Positions 42,500 to 50,542 of a stretch of 64,000 nucleotides of DNA are shown here, piece after piece. Source of the DNA: Chloroflexota bacterium (GTDB lineage Bacteria > Chloroflexota > Dehalococcoidia > Lucifugimonadales > UBA3495); assembly GCA_028873965.1 (NCBI GenBank), contig JAPPMU010000052.1:123233-187232 (forward strand). The letters run 5' to 3'. Within the stretch, counting starts at the first letter, position 1, and every line of letters starts with the position of its first letter. Both the position numbers and the translations under genes were made by a program. The notes below the pieces were generated by a model. It was not told where the DNA came from and did not search any database. It saw only the letters and a list, made by a program, of their open reading frames with translations.

Positions 42500-43549
42500 T
42501 CAGAACTGCCGCAAAAACCTCACGTCGTTCCGGTAGAAATGCCGGATATCGTCAATCCCGTACTTCAGCATCCCGATCCGCTCCGGCCCCATGCCGAAGG
42601 CGAAGCCGGTGTACCGTTGTGGGTCGTACCCGACGCCTTCCAGCACCCGCGGGTGAACCATGCCCGCCCCCATGATCTCGATCCAGTCCTCGTCCCGGTT
42701 GATCGGTCGCCGGCCGGTCTCCGGGTCAACGAAGTTGGAGATGGACATGTCCACCCCCGGCTCCACGAACGGGAAATAGTCGCACCGGAAACGGATCTGC
42801 CGGTCCTCGCCGAACACCCGCCGCGCGAATTCGTACAACGTGCCCTTGAGGTCGGCGAAGGTGATCCCCTCGGCCACGGCCAGACCCTCGATCTGGTAGA
42901 AGTGCCATTCGTGGGTGGCGTCCGTGGCCTCGTAGCGATAGCACTTGCCCGGAACCACCACGCGCACCGGCGGATCCTGCGCCTCCATCACCCGCGCCTG
43001 CATCGGCGAGGTATGCGTGCGCAGCAGCATCGGCTGCTGATCCTCTTCATTAGCGTAATCGATCCACAGCGTGTTCCACATGTCCCGTGCCGGGTGCCCC
43101 GCCGGGATGTTGAGCATCTCAAAGTTGTAGTGATCCAGTTCGACTTCCGGCCCTTCCACCACGCTGAACCCCATGGCCATGAACGCCGCGCAGATCTCGC
43201 GGACGATCTGCGTCGTCGGGTGCAGCCGTCCGGTCACCACCGGCCGACCCGGCAGCGTGACGTCCAGCGCGTCCTGTGCCGCCAGCGCCGCCTGTGCGAT
43301 CTCCCGCGTGCGCCGCGCCAGCGCCTCTTCCAGCGTGTTCTTGGCCTGGTTGGCCCGCGAACCCACCTCCCGCCGCTGGTCCGGCTCCAGGTCCGACAGC
43401 GACCGCAGCAGTCCCGTCAGCTTCCCCCGGCGTCCCAGATAGGCTACCCGCCACTCCTCCACACCGTCGGCCTCGCCGATGCTGCCGAGCTCGTCGAGCG
43501 CGTCGCGGGTCATTTTATCGATGGTTTCTACGGAAAGTGCGTCTGCCAT
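42500..43549 (-). CDS. pheS: Phenylalanyl-tRNA synthetase alpha subunit
   Basis: A 349-residue class II synthetase catalytic chain. Motif 2 lies near HTSPMQARVMEAQDPPVRVVVPGKCYRYEATDATHEWHFYQIEG and motif 3 near GFAFGMGPERIGMLKYGIDDIR. The N-terminal coiled coil binds tRNA (LGRRGKLTGLLRSLSDLEPDQRREVG). ATG 43549 (MADALSVETIDKM) is chosen; the longer frame has no family sequence. A strong promoter lies just upstream. Confidence 0.97.
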   Translation of the reverse strand: MADALSVETIDKMTRDALDELGSIGEADGVEEWRVAYLGRRGKLTGLLRSLSDLEPDQRREVGSRANQAKNTLEEALARRTREIAQAALAAQDALDVTLPGRPVVTGRLHPTTQIVREICAAFMAMGFSVVEGPEVELDHYNFEMLNIPAGHPARDMWNTLWIDYANEEDQQPMLLRTHTSPMQARVMEAQDPPVRVVVPGKCYRYEATDATHEWHFYQIEGLAVAEGITFADLKGTLYEFARRVFGEDRQIRFRCDYFPFVEPGVDMSISNFVDPETGRRPINRDEDWIEIMGAGMVHPRVLEGVGYDPQRYTGFAFGMGPERIGMLKYGIDDIRHFYRNDVRFLRQF

Positions 43550-43593
43550 GAGAACGGACACCAATACAAAGCGAATACAGTGGAGCCGCAAAA

Positions 43594-43623
43594 ATTATAG
43601 GCAGCGCATTCGTGGAGGGTCAA
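43594..43623 (-). promoter_or_regulatory. Promoter of pheS
   Basis: On the minus strand TTGACC (43623-43618), an 18-base spacer and perfect TATAAT (43599-43594), 45 bases before the pheS start. The -35 box contains the stop codon of the upstream hydrolase gene. Confidence 0.8.
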
Positions 43624-44516
43624 GAAACTTCCAGGCCCAAACGGGCCGCCAGCCAGGCCCCGCGCGCTTGCCCGTGGATGTGTCCGCCGCCTTCCGCCGC
43701 CCCGTCGTAGACCCTGAAATCGCAATCCGGCAGCGCCGACGCCAATTCCTCCGCAAACGCCAGTGGGCACAGGCTCCGGTCGAACCGTCCTGCGCTCATC
43801 AGGACCGGGCACCTCACTTGGGACGCAGCGGTCACCGGATTCACCACCGACAGCAGATCCTGCACCGCGCTGCGGCTTCCCGGGTTTGCCCGCAGGTAGT
43901 CACCCAATTCCGCTAACGGATAGCCCAGGCCAGCCTCCAACGCCGTCGGGTGCCCCAACGCCATCGGCGTGTCCGCCGTCACCGCCGATATCATCGGTCG
44001 CCGCGCCGCGGCAGCCAACGCCAGGCTGGCCCCAAGCCCTGCACCCGTCAGCGCCACGACGCCGGACAATTCGGCAATGCTTTGCAAGCCCAACACGTCC
44101 ACGGCCCGCACCGCGTCGGCATACGCCCCGAAGAGCGTGTACGTGCTCGCGTTTTCGATCCCGTCGGTCAACAGACCCGGATAGCTCGCCCGCACCTGGC
44201 CGTCGCTGTTCCTCTGCCCCCGGTGCGTCGCGTTCATCACCACCGCCCTTTCCCGCAGCGGCGTGTAGATGATGTCGTGAACGCTGGCGTAATCCGGCAT
44301 TCGGATCAGGGCGGGAAACGGTCCGCCCTCTTTGGGAACCGATAGCCATGCGAATATTCGGTGCCCGCCGGCGCTCGTGTAGCGCATCCGGAACACGTCC
44401 CATTCCGTTTGAGAGTAGAACGCATCGCGCTCGATCTCGATGTTGGGATCGGTTTCGGCCAGTTGCGCCTCGATCCTTTCCCAGAAGGCGTCGGAGTGTT
44501 GCTGAACGGATGTCAT
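43620..44516 (-). CDS. Acetylxylan-esterase-like hydrolase lacking the nucleophile Ser
   Basis: A 298-residue alpha/beta-hydrolase of the AXE1/cephalosporin-C-deacetylase type, paralogous to the next gene (shared GLLTDGIENASTYTLFGAYADAVRAVDVL). The nucleophile elbow reads LTGAGLGASLAL, where the paralogue has CGSSQGGGLTL; the catalytic Ser position is Gly. A C-terminal His remains (GGHIHGQARG). It is probably a non-catalytic or altered copy. ATG 44516 overlaps the upstream paralogue by ATGA. Confidence 0.7.
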   Translation of the reverse strand: MTSVQQHSDAFWERIEAQLAETDPNIEIERDAFYSQTEWDVFRMRYTSAGGHRIFAWLSVPKEGGPFPALIRMPDYASVHDIIYTPLRERAVVMNATHRGQRNSDGQVRASYPGLLTDGIENASTYTLFGAYADAVRAVDVLGLQSIAELSGVVALTGAGLGASLALAAAARRPMISAVTADTPMALGHPTALEAGLGYPLAELGDYLRANPGSRSAVQDLLSVVNPVTAASQVRCPVLMSAGRFDRSLCPLAFAEELASALPDCDFRVYDGAAEGGGHIHGQARGAWLAARLGLEVS

Positions 44517-45460
44517 GATGCCGCCACCTGCCCGTCGCTCACGCCTATACGATCCTCCAGCCATGCTCGCTCCCGCGCCGGATACTCATGGGCGTTGCCG
44601 TGCCCCGACTCCGGGAACAGCCACAACTCCCGCTCGCCGCCCAGTGCCTCGTACGCCGCGTAGCTGGTTTCCGGCGGACACACCTCGTCCTCCATGGCGA
44701 TCCCCACCACCATGGGGCATTTGATACGGGGCGCAAAGTTGACGGCGTCGAAATAACGGAGCGTGTCCAGCATTCGCTCCGTTTGGTCCGGATGCGCCCG
44801 CTGATAGCACGCAAGCTCGTCATACGGGTAGCTGCGCAGCATCCGCATCGACTCCGGGAAACAGCACAGGAACGGGTATCCGGCGACGCCCGCCTTGATC
44901 TCCGGCCGCAGCGCCGACGTGATCAGCGTCAGCCCGCCCCCTTGGCTGCTGCCGCAACAGTAGATCCTCTCGCCGTCGATCTCCGGCCGCGACAGCAGAA
45001 AATCCACTCCGCGCATACAGTCCGAAATCACGCCCTTGTAGCTGTACGTGTCCCGGTCCTCAACCCCGCTGGTCAGGAGGCCCGGGTACCCGGGGTTGAA
45101 CTCCCCGCTGCTGGGCAGCTTGCCCCGTACCGCAACCGACAGTACCGCGACGCCCCTGGCGCCCCAGTCTCGCCGCAGCGCTGGCTCCGATTTGTACCCC
45201 GGCAGGTGCAGTATTGCCGGAAACGGACCCTGGCCTACCGCCGGCAGTGCGTACCACGCGAATATTTCCAGCCCCCCGAGGCTCCGGTACCGAGCCTGGT
45301 ACACTTTCACCGTCTCAGTGCTGCGCAAAGCGTCCGCCTCGCATATCGTATCCAGCGGCATCCCGTCGAGTTCGGAGCGAACCCCTTGCCAAAAGGAGTC
45401 GAAATCGCCCGGGCATGTAACTTCCGTGACGAATGACTCCAACTCTGCTCTGGTGGCCAT
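44513..45460 (-). CDS. Acetylxylan-esterase-like hydrolase
   Basis: A 315-residue alpha/beta-hydrolase. The elbow is YCCGSSQGGGLTL with Ser nucleophile, the acid is in GIAMEDEVCPPETSYAAYEAL, and the His in LFPESGHGNAHEYP. The family deacetylates sugars, cephalosporin C or related esters. No signal peptide is visible, so it is cytosolic. AAGGAG precedes ATG 45460, with a perfect TATAAT 31 bases before the start. It is first in a two-gene operon with its Ser-less paralogue. Confidence 0.8.
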   Translation of the reverse strand: MATRAELESFVTEVTCPGDFDSFWQGVRSELDGMPLDTICEADALRSTETVKVYQARYRSLGGLEIFAWYALPAVGQGPFPAILHLPGYKSEPALRRDWGARGVAVLSVAVRGKLPSSGEFNPGYPGLLTSGVEDRDTYSYKGVISDCMRGVDFLLSRPEIDGERIYCCGSSQGGGLTLITSALRPEIKAGVAGYPFLCCFPESMRMLRSYPYDELACYQRAHPDQTERMLDTLRYFDAVNFAPRIKCPMVVGIAMEDEVCPPETSYAAYEALGGERELWLFPESGHGNAHEYPARERAWLEDRIGVSDGQVAAS

Positions 45461-45491
45461 ATCAGCTCCTTACATTGGGTGCGACTGCCCC

Positions 45492-45497
45492 ATTATA
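45492..45497 (-). promoter_or_regulatory. -10 box for the esterase pair
   Basis: Minus-strand TATAAT at 45497-45492. A weak TTTCCG lies 16 bases upstream as a possible -35. Confidence 0.55.
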
Positions 45498-45576
45498 GCC
45501 TCGTAGTCAAAAACGGAAATACGGCCATCCGCATGTCCCCGGCCATCTCACGCGTACCCAGTTTCGCCCGAACTGT

Positions 45577-45743
45577 CATAGGAGTTACGCACTTGAAATT
45601 ACAAACCCGTCATTCCTGCGCAAGCAGGAATCCATAGGCTTCACAGTGAACGAATCTGGAACACTGTTAACGATTTCGGCCACTGGATTCCCGCTTTCGC
45701 GGGAATGACGGGTGTAAAGTCTCCCAACTGCGTAAGTCCTATG
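45577..45743. mobile_element. MITE-like element, family B
   Basis: Ends at 45577-45595 and 45725-45743 are inverted repeats matching at 17 of 19 positions (core CATAGGAsTTACGCAsTTG). The interior has two inward palindromes (45603-45632, 45680-45715). The right half shares the stretch GGCCACTGGATTCCCGCTTT with family A copy 2. A 6-of-7 direct repeat (CTGTCAT/ATGTCAT) flanks the AGGA...TCCT core. No transposase is encoded. Confidence 0.65.
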
Positions 45744-45840
45744 TCATTGCGACGGCAATCTCGTTGGGGCAAGGAACGCTGCTGCGGGAACGAGATCGCC
45801 ACGTCGCTTCGCTCCTCGCGATGACAAACTGGGTACGCGT
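45743..45840. repeat. Palindromic repeat D, copy 1
   Basis: GTCATTGCGACGGCAATCTCG at the left and CGAGATCGCCACGTCGCTTCGCTCCTCGCGATGACA at the right form a large imperfect palindrome, ending in the tail AAACTGGGTACGCGTGAGCC. It abuts the family B element. The same repeat occurs at 53336 and 54823. Confidence 0.65.
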
Positions 45841-45868
45841 GAGCCCGGCCATTGACCGGAATGCCCGG

Positions 45869-45877
45869 TGTTATAAT
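45869..45877 (+). promoter_or_regulatory. Extended -10 promoter for the beta-hydroxyacid dehydrogenase
   Basis: TGT-TATAAT at 45869-45877. TTGACC at 45852-45857 is only 14 bases upstream, so the extended -10 probably does most of the work. Confidence 0.5.
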
Positions 45878-45928
45878 TCGGCCACTTGCCGCCGTTCGAG
45901 TATCGGCGCGTTTCAGGAGCAAAAACCT

Positions 45929-46834
45929 ATGAAAGCTGGGTTTATCGGGGTTGGCAACATGGGCAACCCCATGGCCGCTAACATGATCAAGGCTGGGCAT
46001 CAGCTCACCGTACACGACCTGCGCCGCGAATCGGCCATCAATCTGCTGGAAATGGGCGCCGAGTGGTCCGATTCCCCGGCCGGCTGCGTCAGCGGCAACG
46101 ATGCCGTGTTCACCTCCCTGCCCGTGCCGCGGGACGTTGAAGCCGTGGTGATGGGCGAGAACGGCATCATGTCCGCCGCCAACTCCGGCGACGTTTACGT
46201 CGACCTGTCCACCAACTCCCCGACCGTCATTCGCCGCATCCACGACGAGTGCGCTGCCCGTGGCGTGACCGTGCTCGACGCTCCCGTGAGCGGCGGCGTC
46301 TATGGCGCGGCCGCCGGCACCCTTGCCGTCATGGTCGGCGGCGACGAGGAGACCTACAACTCCGTCAAGCCCATGCTCGACGCCATTGGAACCCACGTCG
46401 TCTATTGCGGCGAAATCGGCAACGGCATGGTCACCAAGATCTGCAACAACCTGCTATCCATGGGCATCGGCGTCCTTATGTCTGAGGCTCTCACCCTTGG
46501 TGTCAAGGCCGGCGTCTCCCTGGAAACCCTCGCCGACGTCATCGCCAACAGCAGCGGCGGCAACCGTCGCTTGGTCGAGAAGTTCCCCCGCTATCTCTTC
46601 GCGGACAACTTCGAGCCCGGCTTCGCCACCGCCCTGGCCGCCAAGGACGTGCGCCTCGCCACCGACCTCGGCCGCGAGTACGGCATCCCCATGGAACTGT
46701 CCAACCTGGTCGACCAGCGCCACGTCGAAGCCCTCTTCCGCGGCTGGGGCCCCGAGGACTCCGACGCCGTCGCCAAGCTCCAGGAGGAAAAATCCGGCGT
46801 CCAACTCCGCTTCGGCAACATGGGCGGCAACTGA
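45929..46834 (+). CDS. NAD(P)-dependent beta-hydroxyacid dehydrogenase
   Basis: A 301-residue enzyme of the 3-hydroxyisobutyrate/tartronate-semialdehyde reductase family. It has KAGFIGVGNMGNPMAANMIKAGH (Rossmann GxGxxG), VLDAPVSGGVYGAAAGTLAVMVGG (substrate motif) and YCGEIGNGMVTKICNNLLSMG with the catalytic Lys. The C-terminal helical domain ends near residue 290. Substrate is not decided by sequence. CAGGAGC precedes ATG 45929. Confidence 0.88.
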   Translation: MKAGFIGVGNMGNPMAANMIKAGHQLTVHDLRRESAINLLEMGAEWSDSPAGCVSGNDAVFTSLPVPRDVEAVVMGENGIMSAANSGDVYVDLSTNSPTVIRRIHDECAARGVTVLDAPVSGGVYGAAAGTLAVMVGGDEETYNSVKPMLDAIGTHVVYCGEIGNGMVTKICNNLLSMGIGVLMSEALTLGVKAGVSLETLADVIANSSGGNRRLVEKFPRYLFADNFEPGFATALAAKDVRLATDLGREYGIPMELSNLVDQRHVEALFRGWGPEDSDAVAKLQEEKSGVQLRFGNMGGN

Positions 46835-46872
46835 TCCATCGATCCGGCCCTCTGCTGTTCTAGAGGCATGGT

Positions 46873-47208
46873 GTGTTCCGATCGGCCCATCCCACCACCG
46901 GCAAGCCCGCGTACATCACGCGCTACGTGTACGCGGACACCACCCTGTCCACCCACGGTGGAAATGTCGGCAAGGTCAGCGTAACCAGCGAAGAGCACAC
47001 CCGCCTCCAGCAGATGGCCGAATACCTTGAGCGTTGCTGTAATGATCTCGACGCCGCCGGCTACGACGTCATATCCATCACTCCGGTTATCAGCGGCCGC
47101 ACCGCGTACACTCACACCGAGACTACCGATATCCACCCCGGCCACGGCTACAGCGTTACCGACGGCTTGATCGTCACCGGCCGTCTCAAGACCAACGAAA
47201 CCGGATAA
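46873..47208 (+). CDS. Hypothetical protein
   Basis: A 111-residue soluble protein with no family I know. GTG 46873 starts RSAHPTTGKPAYITRYVYAD; a helix EEHTRLQQMAEYLERCCNDLDAAG at residues ~40-63 is followed by strands (YDVISITPVISGR, GYSVTDGLIVTGRLK). The helix-then-strands layout is that of a small alpha/beta domain. It overlaps the following PaREP1-like gene by 1 base. Confidence 0.55.
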   Translation: MFRSAHPTTGKPAYITRYVYADTTLSTHGGNVGKVSVTSEEHTRLQQMAEYLERCCNDLDAAGYDVISITPVISGRTAYTHTETTDIHPGHGYSVTDGLIVTGRLKTNETG

Positions 47209-47615
47209 TGAGTCAGTCCTCTCCCATCGAACCTTTCAACGAGCCCGCGGTCGCCATCGCCGACTACCGTCAGCAAGCCCGCGAGTTCCTGGTGAGGAGC
47301 CGCCAGTACCTGGCCGACGACGACCTGCACCAGGCATCCGAAAAAGGCTGGGGCGCGGCGGCTTGGATGGCCAAGGCCGTCGCCGAAGCCCAAGGATGGC
47401 AGTACAAGCGTCACGAAGAGTTCGCGGATATCCTCAATCGAACTCGCAACGCGTCGGGAGATGAAAGGTTGCGTGATTACCGGCGTGTGGCTAACGAATT
47501 GCACGGCTACTTTTACACTCGCAAGAGGTTCCTGGACTCTGAAGACATCGGAAATGGTTTGGATCGCATAGCCGAGCTCCTCGACATCCTCGAACCCCTC
47601 ACCGAAACCAGCTAA
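47208..47615 (+). CDS. PaREP1-like helical protein, copy 1 of a tandem pair
   Basis: A 135-residue helical protein with ARE FLVRSRQYLADDDLHQASEKGWGAAAWMAKAVAEAQGWQYKRHEEF as conserved core, the same core as the next gene and related to 18045. HEPN-related proteins of this type often form toxin-like or nucleotide-binding modules. It overlaps the next copy by ATGA. No nucleotidyltransferase partner is adjacent. Confidence 0.7.
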   Translation: MSQSSPIEPFNEPAVAIADYRQQAREFLVRSRQYLADDDLHQASEKGWGAAAWMAKAVAEAQGWQYKRHEEFADILNRTRNASGDERLRDYRRVANELHGYFYTRKRFLDSEDIGNGLDRIAELLDILEPLTETS

Positions 47616-48046
47616 TGAGCTCAGGCCAACCCATGACCCAATCCTCTCCCATGGAACCTTCCGACGGTCCCGCGGAAGAAATCGCCGACTACCGCCGTCA
47701 GGCCCGCCAATTTCTGCTTAAAAGCCGTCAATACCTCGCCGAGGATGACCTGCACCAGGCATCCGAAAAGGGCTGGGGCGCGGCGGCCTGGATGGCCAAG
47801 GCGGCCGCCGAGGCACAAGGTTGGCAGTACAAAAAGCACGACCAGTTCAACGTTGTGCTCAATAATGCCCGTCTATTGACCGGAGACGACCGATTGCCAG
47901 GGCTGCGCGGTATTGCCAACGACCTGCACACCAACTTTTACAAACGCAAGCTGTTGCTGAACGCCGACGCCATTGCTGTAGACTTGGACCACATCTCGAC
48001 CCTCCTCGAAATCCTCGAACCCCTCACCGAAACCAATGCACCTTAG
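47615..48046 (+). CDS. PaREP1-like helical protein, copy 2
   Basis: A 143-residue paralogue of the preceding gene with nearly the same core (ARQFLLKSRQYLAEDDLHQASEKGWGAAAWMAKAAAEAQGWQYKKHDQF) and the same ending (LLEILEPLTETN). The pair arose by tandem duplication. ATG 47615 overlaps the previous stop; ATG 47633 is a possible second start. The next gene follows by 10 bases. Confidence 0.7.
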   Translation: MSSGQPMTQSSPMEPSDGPAEEIADYRRQARQFLLKSRQYLAEDDLHQASEKGWGAAAWMAKAAAEAQGWQYKKHDQFNVVLNNARLLTGDDRLPGLRGIANDLHTNFYKRKLLLNADAIAVDLDHISTLLEILEPLTETNAP

Positions 48047-48055
48047 GAGTCCCAC

Positions 48056-49084
48056 ATGACCAGCAGCGCAGAACGCCACGTCGAAACCGCCGACACCATC
48101 GAGGCCATCGAGGAGTGCTTCCGCCTCGGTTGGACCGATGGCCTCCCCGTCGTCCCGCCGGCCGATTACAAGGTCCGCGAAATGCTCTCCGCAGCCGGCC
48201 TCACCGGTGAGGAGGAACTGATCAACCTCGACATGCGCAGCCGTGTCATCACCTCCGAGAACGCCGCCGCCAACGCCGTAATGGCCGGCTGCGAGGCCAG
48301 TTATTTCCCCGTCCTCGTCACCGCCCTGCGCACCCTCGAGGAAGAGCGCAACTTCGTCAACATGGCCGCTTCCTCCACCAGCTCGCCCACGATACTCATG
48401 GTCCTCAACGGTCCAATTCGGGATGAGTTGGGCATCAACAGCCGCGATGGTCTCTTTGGCCCCGGCTTCCGCGCCAATGCCAGCATCGGCCGCGCCGTCC
48501 GCCTCTGCTTCATGAACGGCTTCGACGCCTGGCCCGGCCAACTCGACCGCGGCACCCTGGGCACCCCGGCCAAGTTCACCCTCTGCATCGCTGAAAACGA
48601 GGAGACGTCCCCCTGGGAACCGCTCCACGTCAGCCGCGGCTTCGACGCCTCCGACAGCGTGGTCACTGTCGCCGTCGCCTACAACCCGGTCAGCGTGCCC
48701 AATAGCTACGCCCACACCGGTCGTGCCATCCTGCTGTCCATCTGCGACGCCCTGCGCTCCGCCGCCCTCGCCCATCGCTACCCCGCCCAGTGGGTCATCG
48801 TCATCGGACCCGAACATGCCCTTACTCTTCAGGGCGATGGCTGGACCCGGCGCGACATCCAGGACTTCCTGATCGAAAATAGCGGCCGCTCCCGCGCCGA
48901 ACTGGTGCGCCTCGGCTCCAAGCAGGGCCCCGAGCGCCCCGGCGACGAGGAACTCATCATGCGCTGCGCCAACGATCCCGATGACATCCTCATCATGCAC
49001 GGCGGCGGCACCGGCGGCCGCTACAGCGCCATCATCGACACCACCGGCTACCGCATCCGCACTCGCAAAGTCACCGCCAATTAG
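48056..49084 (+). CDS. Conserved hypothetical protein of a UGSC-linked cluster
   Basis: A 342-residue protein of unknown function. ECFRLGWTDGLPVVPPADYKVREMLSAAGL opens it; GCEASYFPVLVTALRTLEEE, ASSTSSPTILMVLNGPIRDELGINS and LIMHGGGTGGRYSAII follow. I recall similar proteins encoded close to UGSC selenoproteins, as here (the UGSC gene starts 0.9 kb downstream), but cannot prove this. It has no signal peptide or membrane helix and no Cys pair of thioredoxin type. Confidence 0.6.
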   Translation: MTSSAERHVETADTIEAIEECFRLGWTDGLPVVPPADYKVREMLSAAGLTGEEELINLDMRSRVITSENAAANAVMAGCEASYFPVLVTALRTLEEERNFVNMAASSTSSPTILMVLNGPIRDELGINSRDGLFGPGFRANASIGRAVRLCFMNGFDAWPGQLDRGTLGTPAKFTLCIAENEETSPWEPLHVSRGFDASDSVVTVAVAYNPVSVPNSYAHTGRAILLSICDALRSAALAHRYPAQWVIVIGPEHALTLQGDGWTRRDIQDFLIENSGRSRAELVRLGSKQGPERPGDEELIMRCANDPDDILIMHGGGTGGRYSAIIDTTGYRIRTRKVTAN

Positions 49085-49085
49085 C

Positions 49086-49898
49086 ATGACCACCCAACTG
49101 CCTCAAAATCCTTTCCCCGGCATGAACCCGTACCTGGAGCGCCCTGAGCTTTGGCACGGAGTGCACACTCGCGTTATTGTCGAACTGGGCAATACCTTGG
49201 CGCGTCATCTCCGGCCCGAGTATATGGTGCGCGTTGAGGAGAGGATGTACGTTTCGGCGGAGACCGACGACGAAATCCGCCTCCAAGCTCGGTTGCCCGA
49301 CGTTATGATCCTGGACGACGGCGCCGGAGCGGCAACCTCGGTGGCGGTGGCCCCCCGCAGCAAGGACGCAATCCCAGTGCGCATACCCTATCAGGATGAG
49401 CAGCGGCAACGGTACCTTGAGGTAATTCGCGTCAGCAATCGCGAAGTAGTCGCGGTGATCGAACTGCTCTCTCCCAGCAACAAGACCAACCCCGGCCGTC
49501 AAGCCTACAAAGCCGAGCGCAATCAAGTGTTCCACAGCACGTCGCATCTGGTCGAGATTGACTTGCTCCGTGCCGGCCAGCCCATGCCAGTGATTGGCGA
49601 TGTGCCGCCCAGCCACTATCGCATCCTGGTGACGAATACCCACGCCACTGATGGCCTTGCCGACTTGTACCCTTGCAGCATCCAGACACCCATACCCGTC
49701 TTCGTCATGCCCCTGGCGGAAGGCTCCGAAGGCATAGCCATCGACCTGAAGCCCATCATCGATGAGGTTTACCTCCTCGGCTCCTACGACCGGGACATCG
49801 ACTATGACCAGGACCCCACTCCGCCCCTTCCCGACCCCGACCGTGCATGGATCGACCAACTCCTCCGCAGTCAGGGGTTACGCAACCGAGCCGTTTGA
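49086..49898 (+). CDS. DUF4058 family protein
   Basis: A 270-residue protein with the DUF4058 opening NPFPGMNPYLERPELWHGVHTRVIVELGNTLARHLRPEYMVRVEERMYV, then VIELLSPSNKTNPGR, where Glu and Lys are those of a possible PD-(D/E)xK nuclease-like core. DUF4058 proteins are common in cyanobacteria and Chloroflexota with no proven role. ATG 49086 lies one base after the preceding stop, so it is in the same transcript. Confidence 0.8.
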   Translation: MTTQLPQNPFPGMNPYLERPELWHGVHTRVIVELGNTLARHLRPEYMVRVEERMYVSAETDDEIRLQARLPDVMILDDGAGAATSVAVAPRSKDAIPVRIPYQDEQRQRYLEVIRVSNREVVAVIELLSPSNKTNPGRQAYKAERNQVFHSTSHLVEIDLLRAGQPMPVIGDVPPSHYRILVTNTHATDGLADLYPCSIQTPIPVFVMPLAEGSEGIAIDLKPIIDEVYLLGSYDRDIDYDQDPTPPLPDPDRAWIDQLLRSQGLRNRAV

Positions 49899-49956
49899 TT
49901 GTACAATCCGCCCATCATCGTCTTCCCATTTCGACACGTACCGATGGAGGTAACGC

Positions 49957-50517
49957 ATGACAACCGCTGAATCGAGCCGACTCCGGCTTGTCAACCCCAA
50001 AGGCACCGAGTTGCCCCAGTCCGAGTTCCGCATGAACGACCGGTCCGCCGGCCTTGCCGGCAAGCGCCTCGGCCTCATGGAAAACTCCAAGGCCAACGCG
50101 GGTGCACTCCTTATGGAGCTCGGCAACATCCTCAACGAGCGCCACGGCTTCTCCGAGATCAAGTTCTACGACAAGGGCCACGCCAGCCTCCCCGCGCCGC
50201 AGCAAACCATCGATTCCATTCTCGGTGAGGTGGACTACCTCATCACTGGGGTCGGGGATTGAGGGTCCTGCAGCTCGTGCAGTGTGCACGACGGAATCGA
50301 CTTCGAGAAGCGCGGCGTTCCCACCGCGGCCATCATCACCCATGTCTTCCTCAACACCGCCCAGGCCATGACCCGCATGATGGGTGTGCCCGACTACCGT
50401 TACGTGGTCGCCCAGCATCCCCTGTCCAGCCTCACCGACGACCAGGTCAAGGCCCGCGCCGCTGAGATCGCCGACGAGGTGGAGTCCATCCTGACCGGCC
50501 AACCCGTCGCCGCTTAA
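49957..50517 (+). CDS. UGSC family selenoprotein (Sec at TGA 50260-50262)
   Basis: A 186-residue protein read through TGA at codon 102. The frame is ...ILGEVDYLITGVGD-U-GSCSSCSVHDGIDFEKRGVPTAAI..., matching the UGSC motif of a known family of (seleno)proteins. Unread, it would appear as two unrelated ORFs. It starts at ATG 49957 with a strong GGAGGT site five bases before. A hairpin at 50275-50291 serves as a candidate SECIS. The UGSC Sec and the following Cys are probably a redox centre. Neighbours are DUF4058 and a FlK-like thioesterase, 25 bases downstream. Function of the family is unsettled. Confidence 0.88.
50275..50291 (+). promoter_or_regulatory. Candidate bacterial SECIS hairpin for the UGSC gene
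   Basis: TCGTGCA (50275-50281) and TGCACGA (50285-50291) form a perfect 7-bp stem with loop GTG. The loop starts 20 bases after the last base of the TGA, within the 16-37 range of known bacterial SECIS elements, and has G as its first base. It would bind the SelB-Sec-tRNA complex. Confidence 0.65.
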
Positions 50518-50542
50518 TCATCAGCGTACCCGGCTCGCCGCC

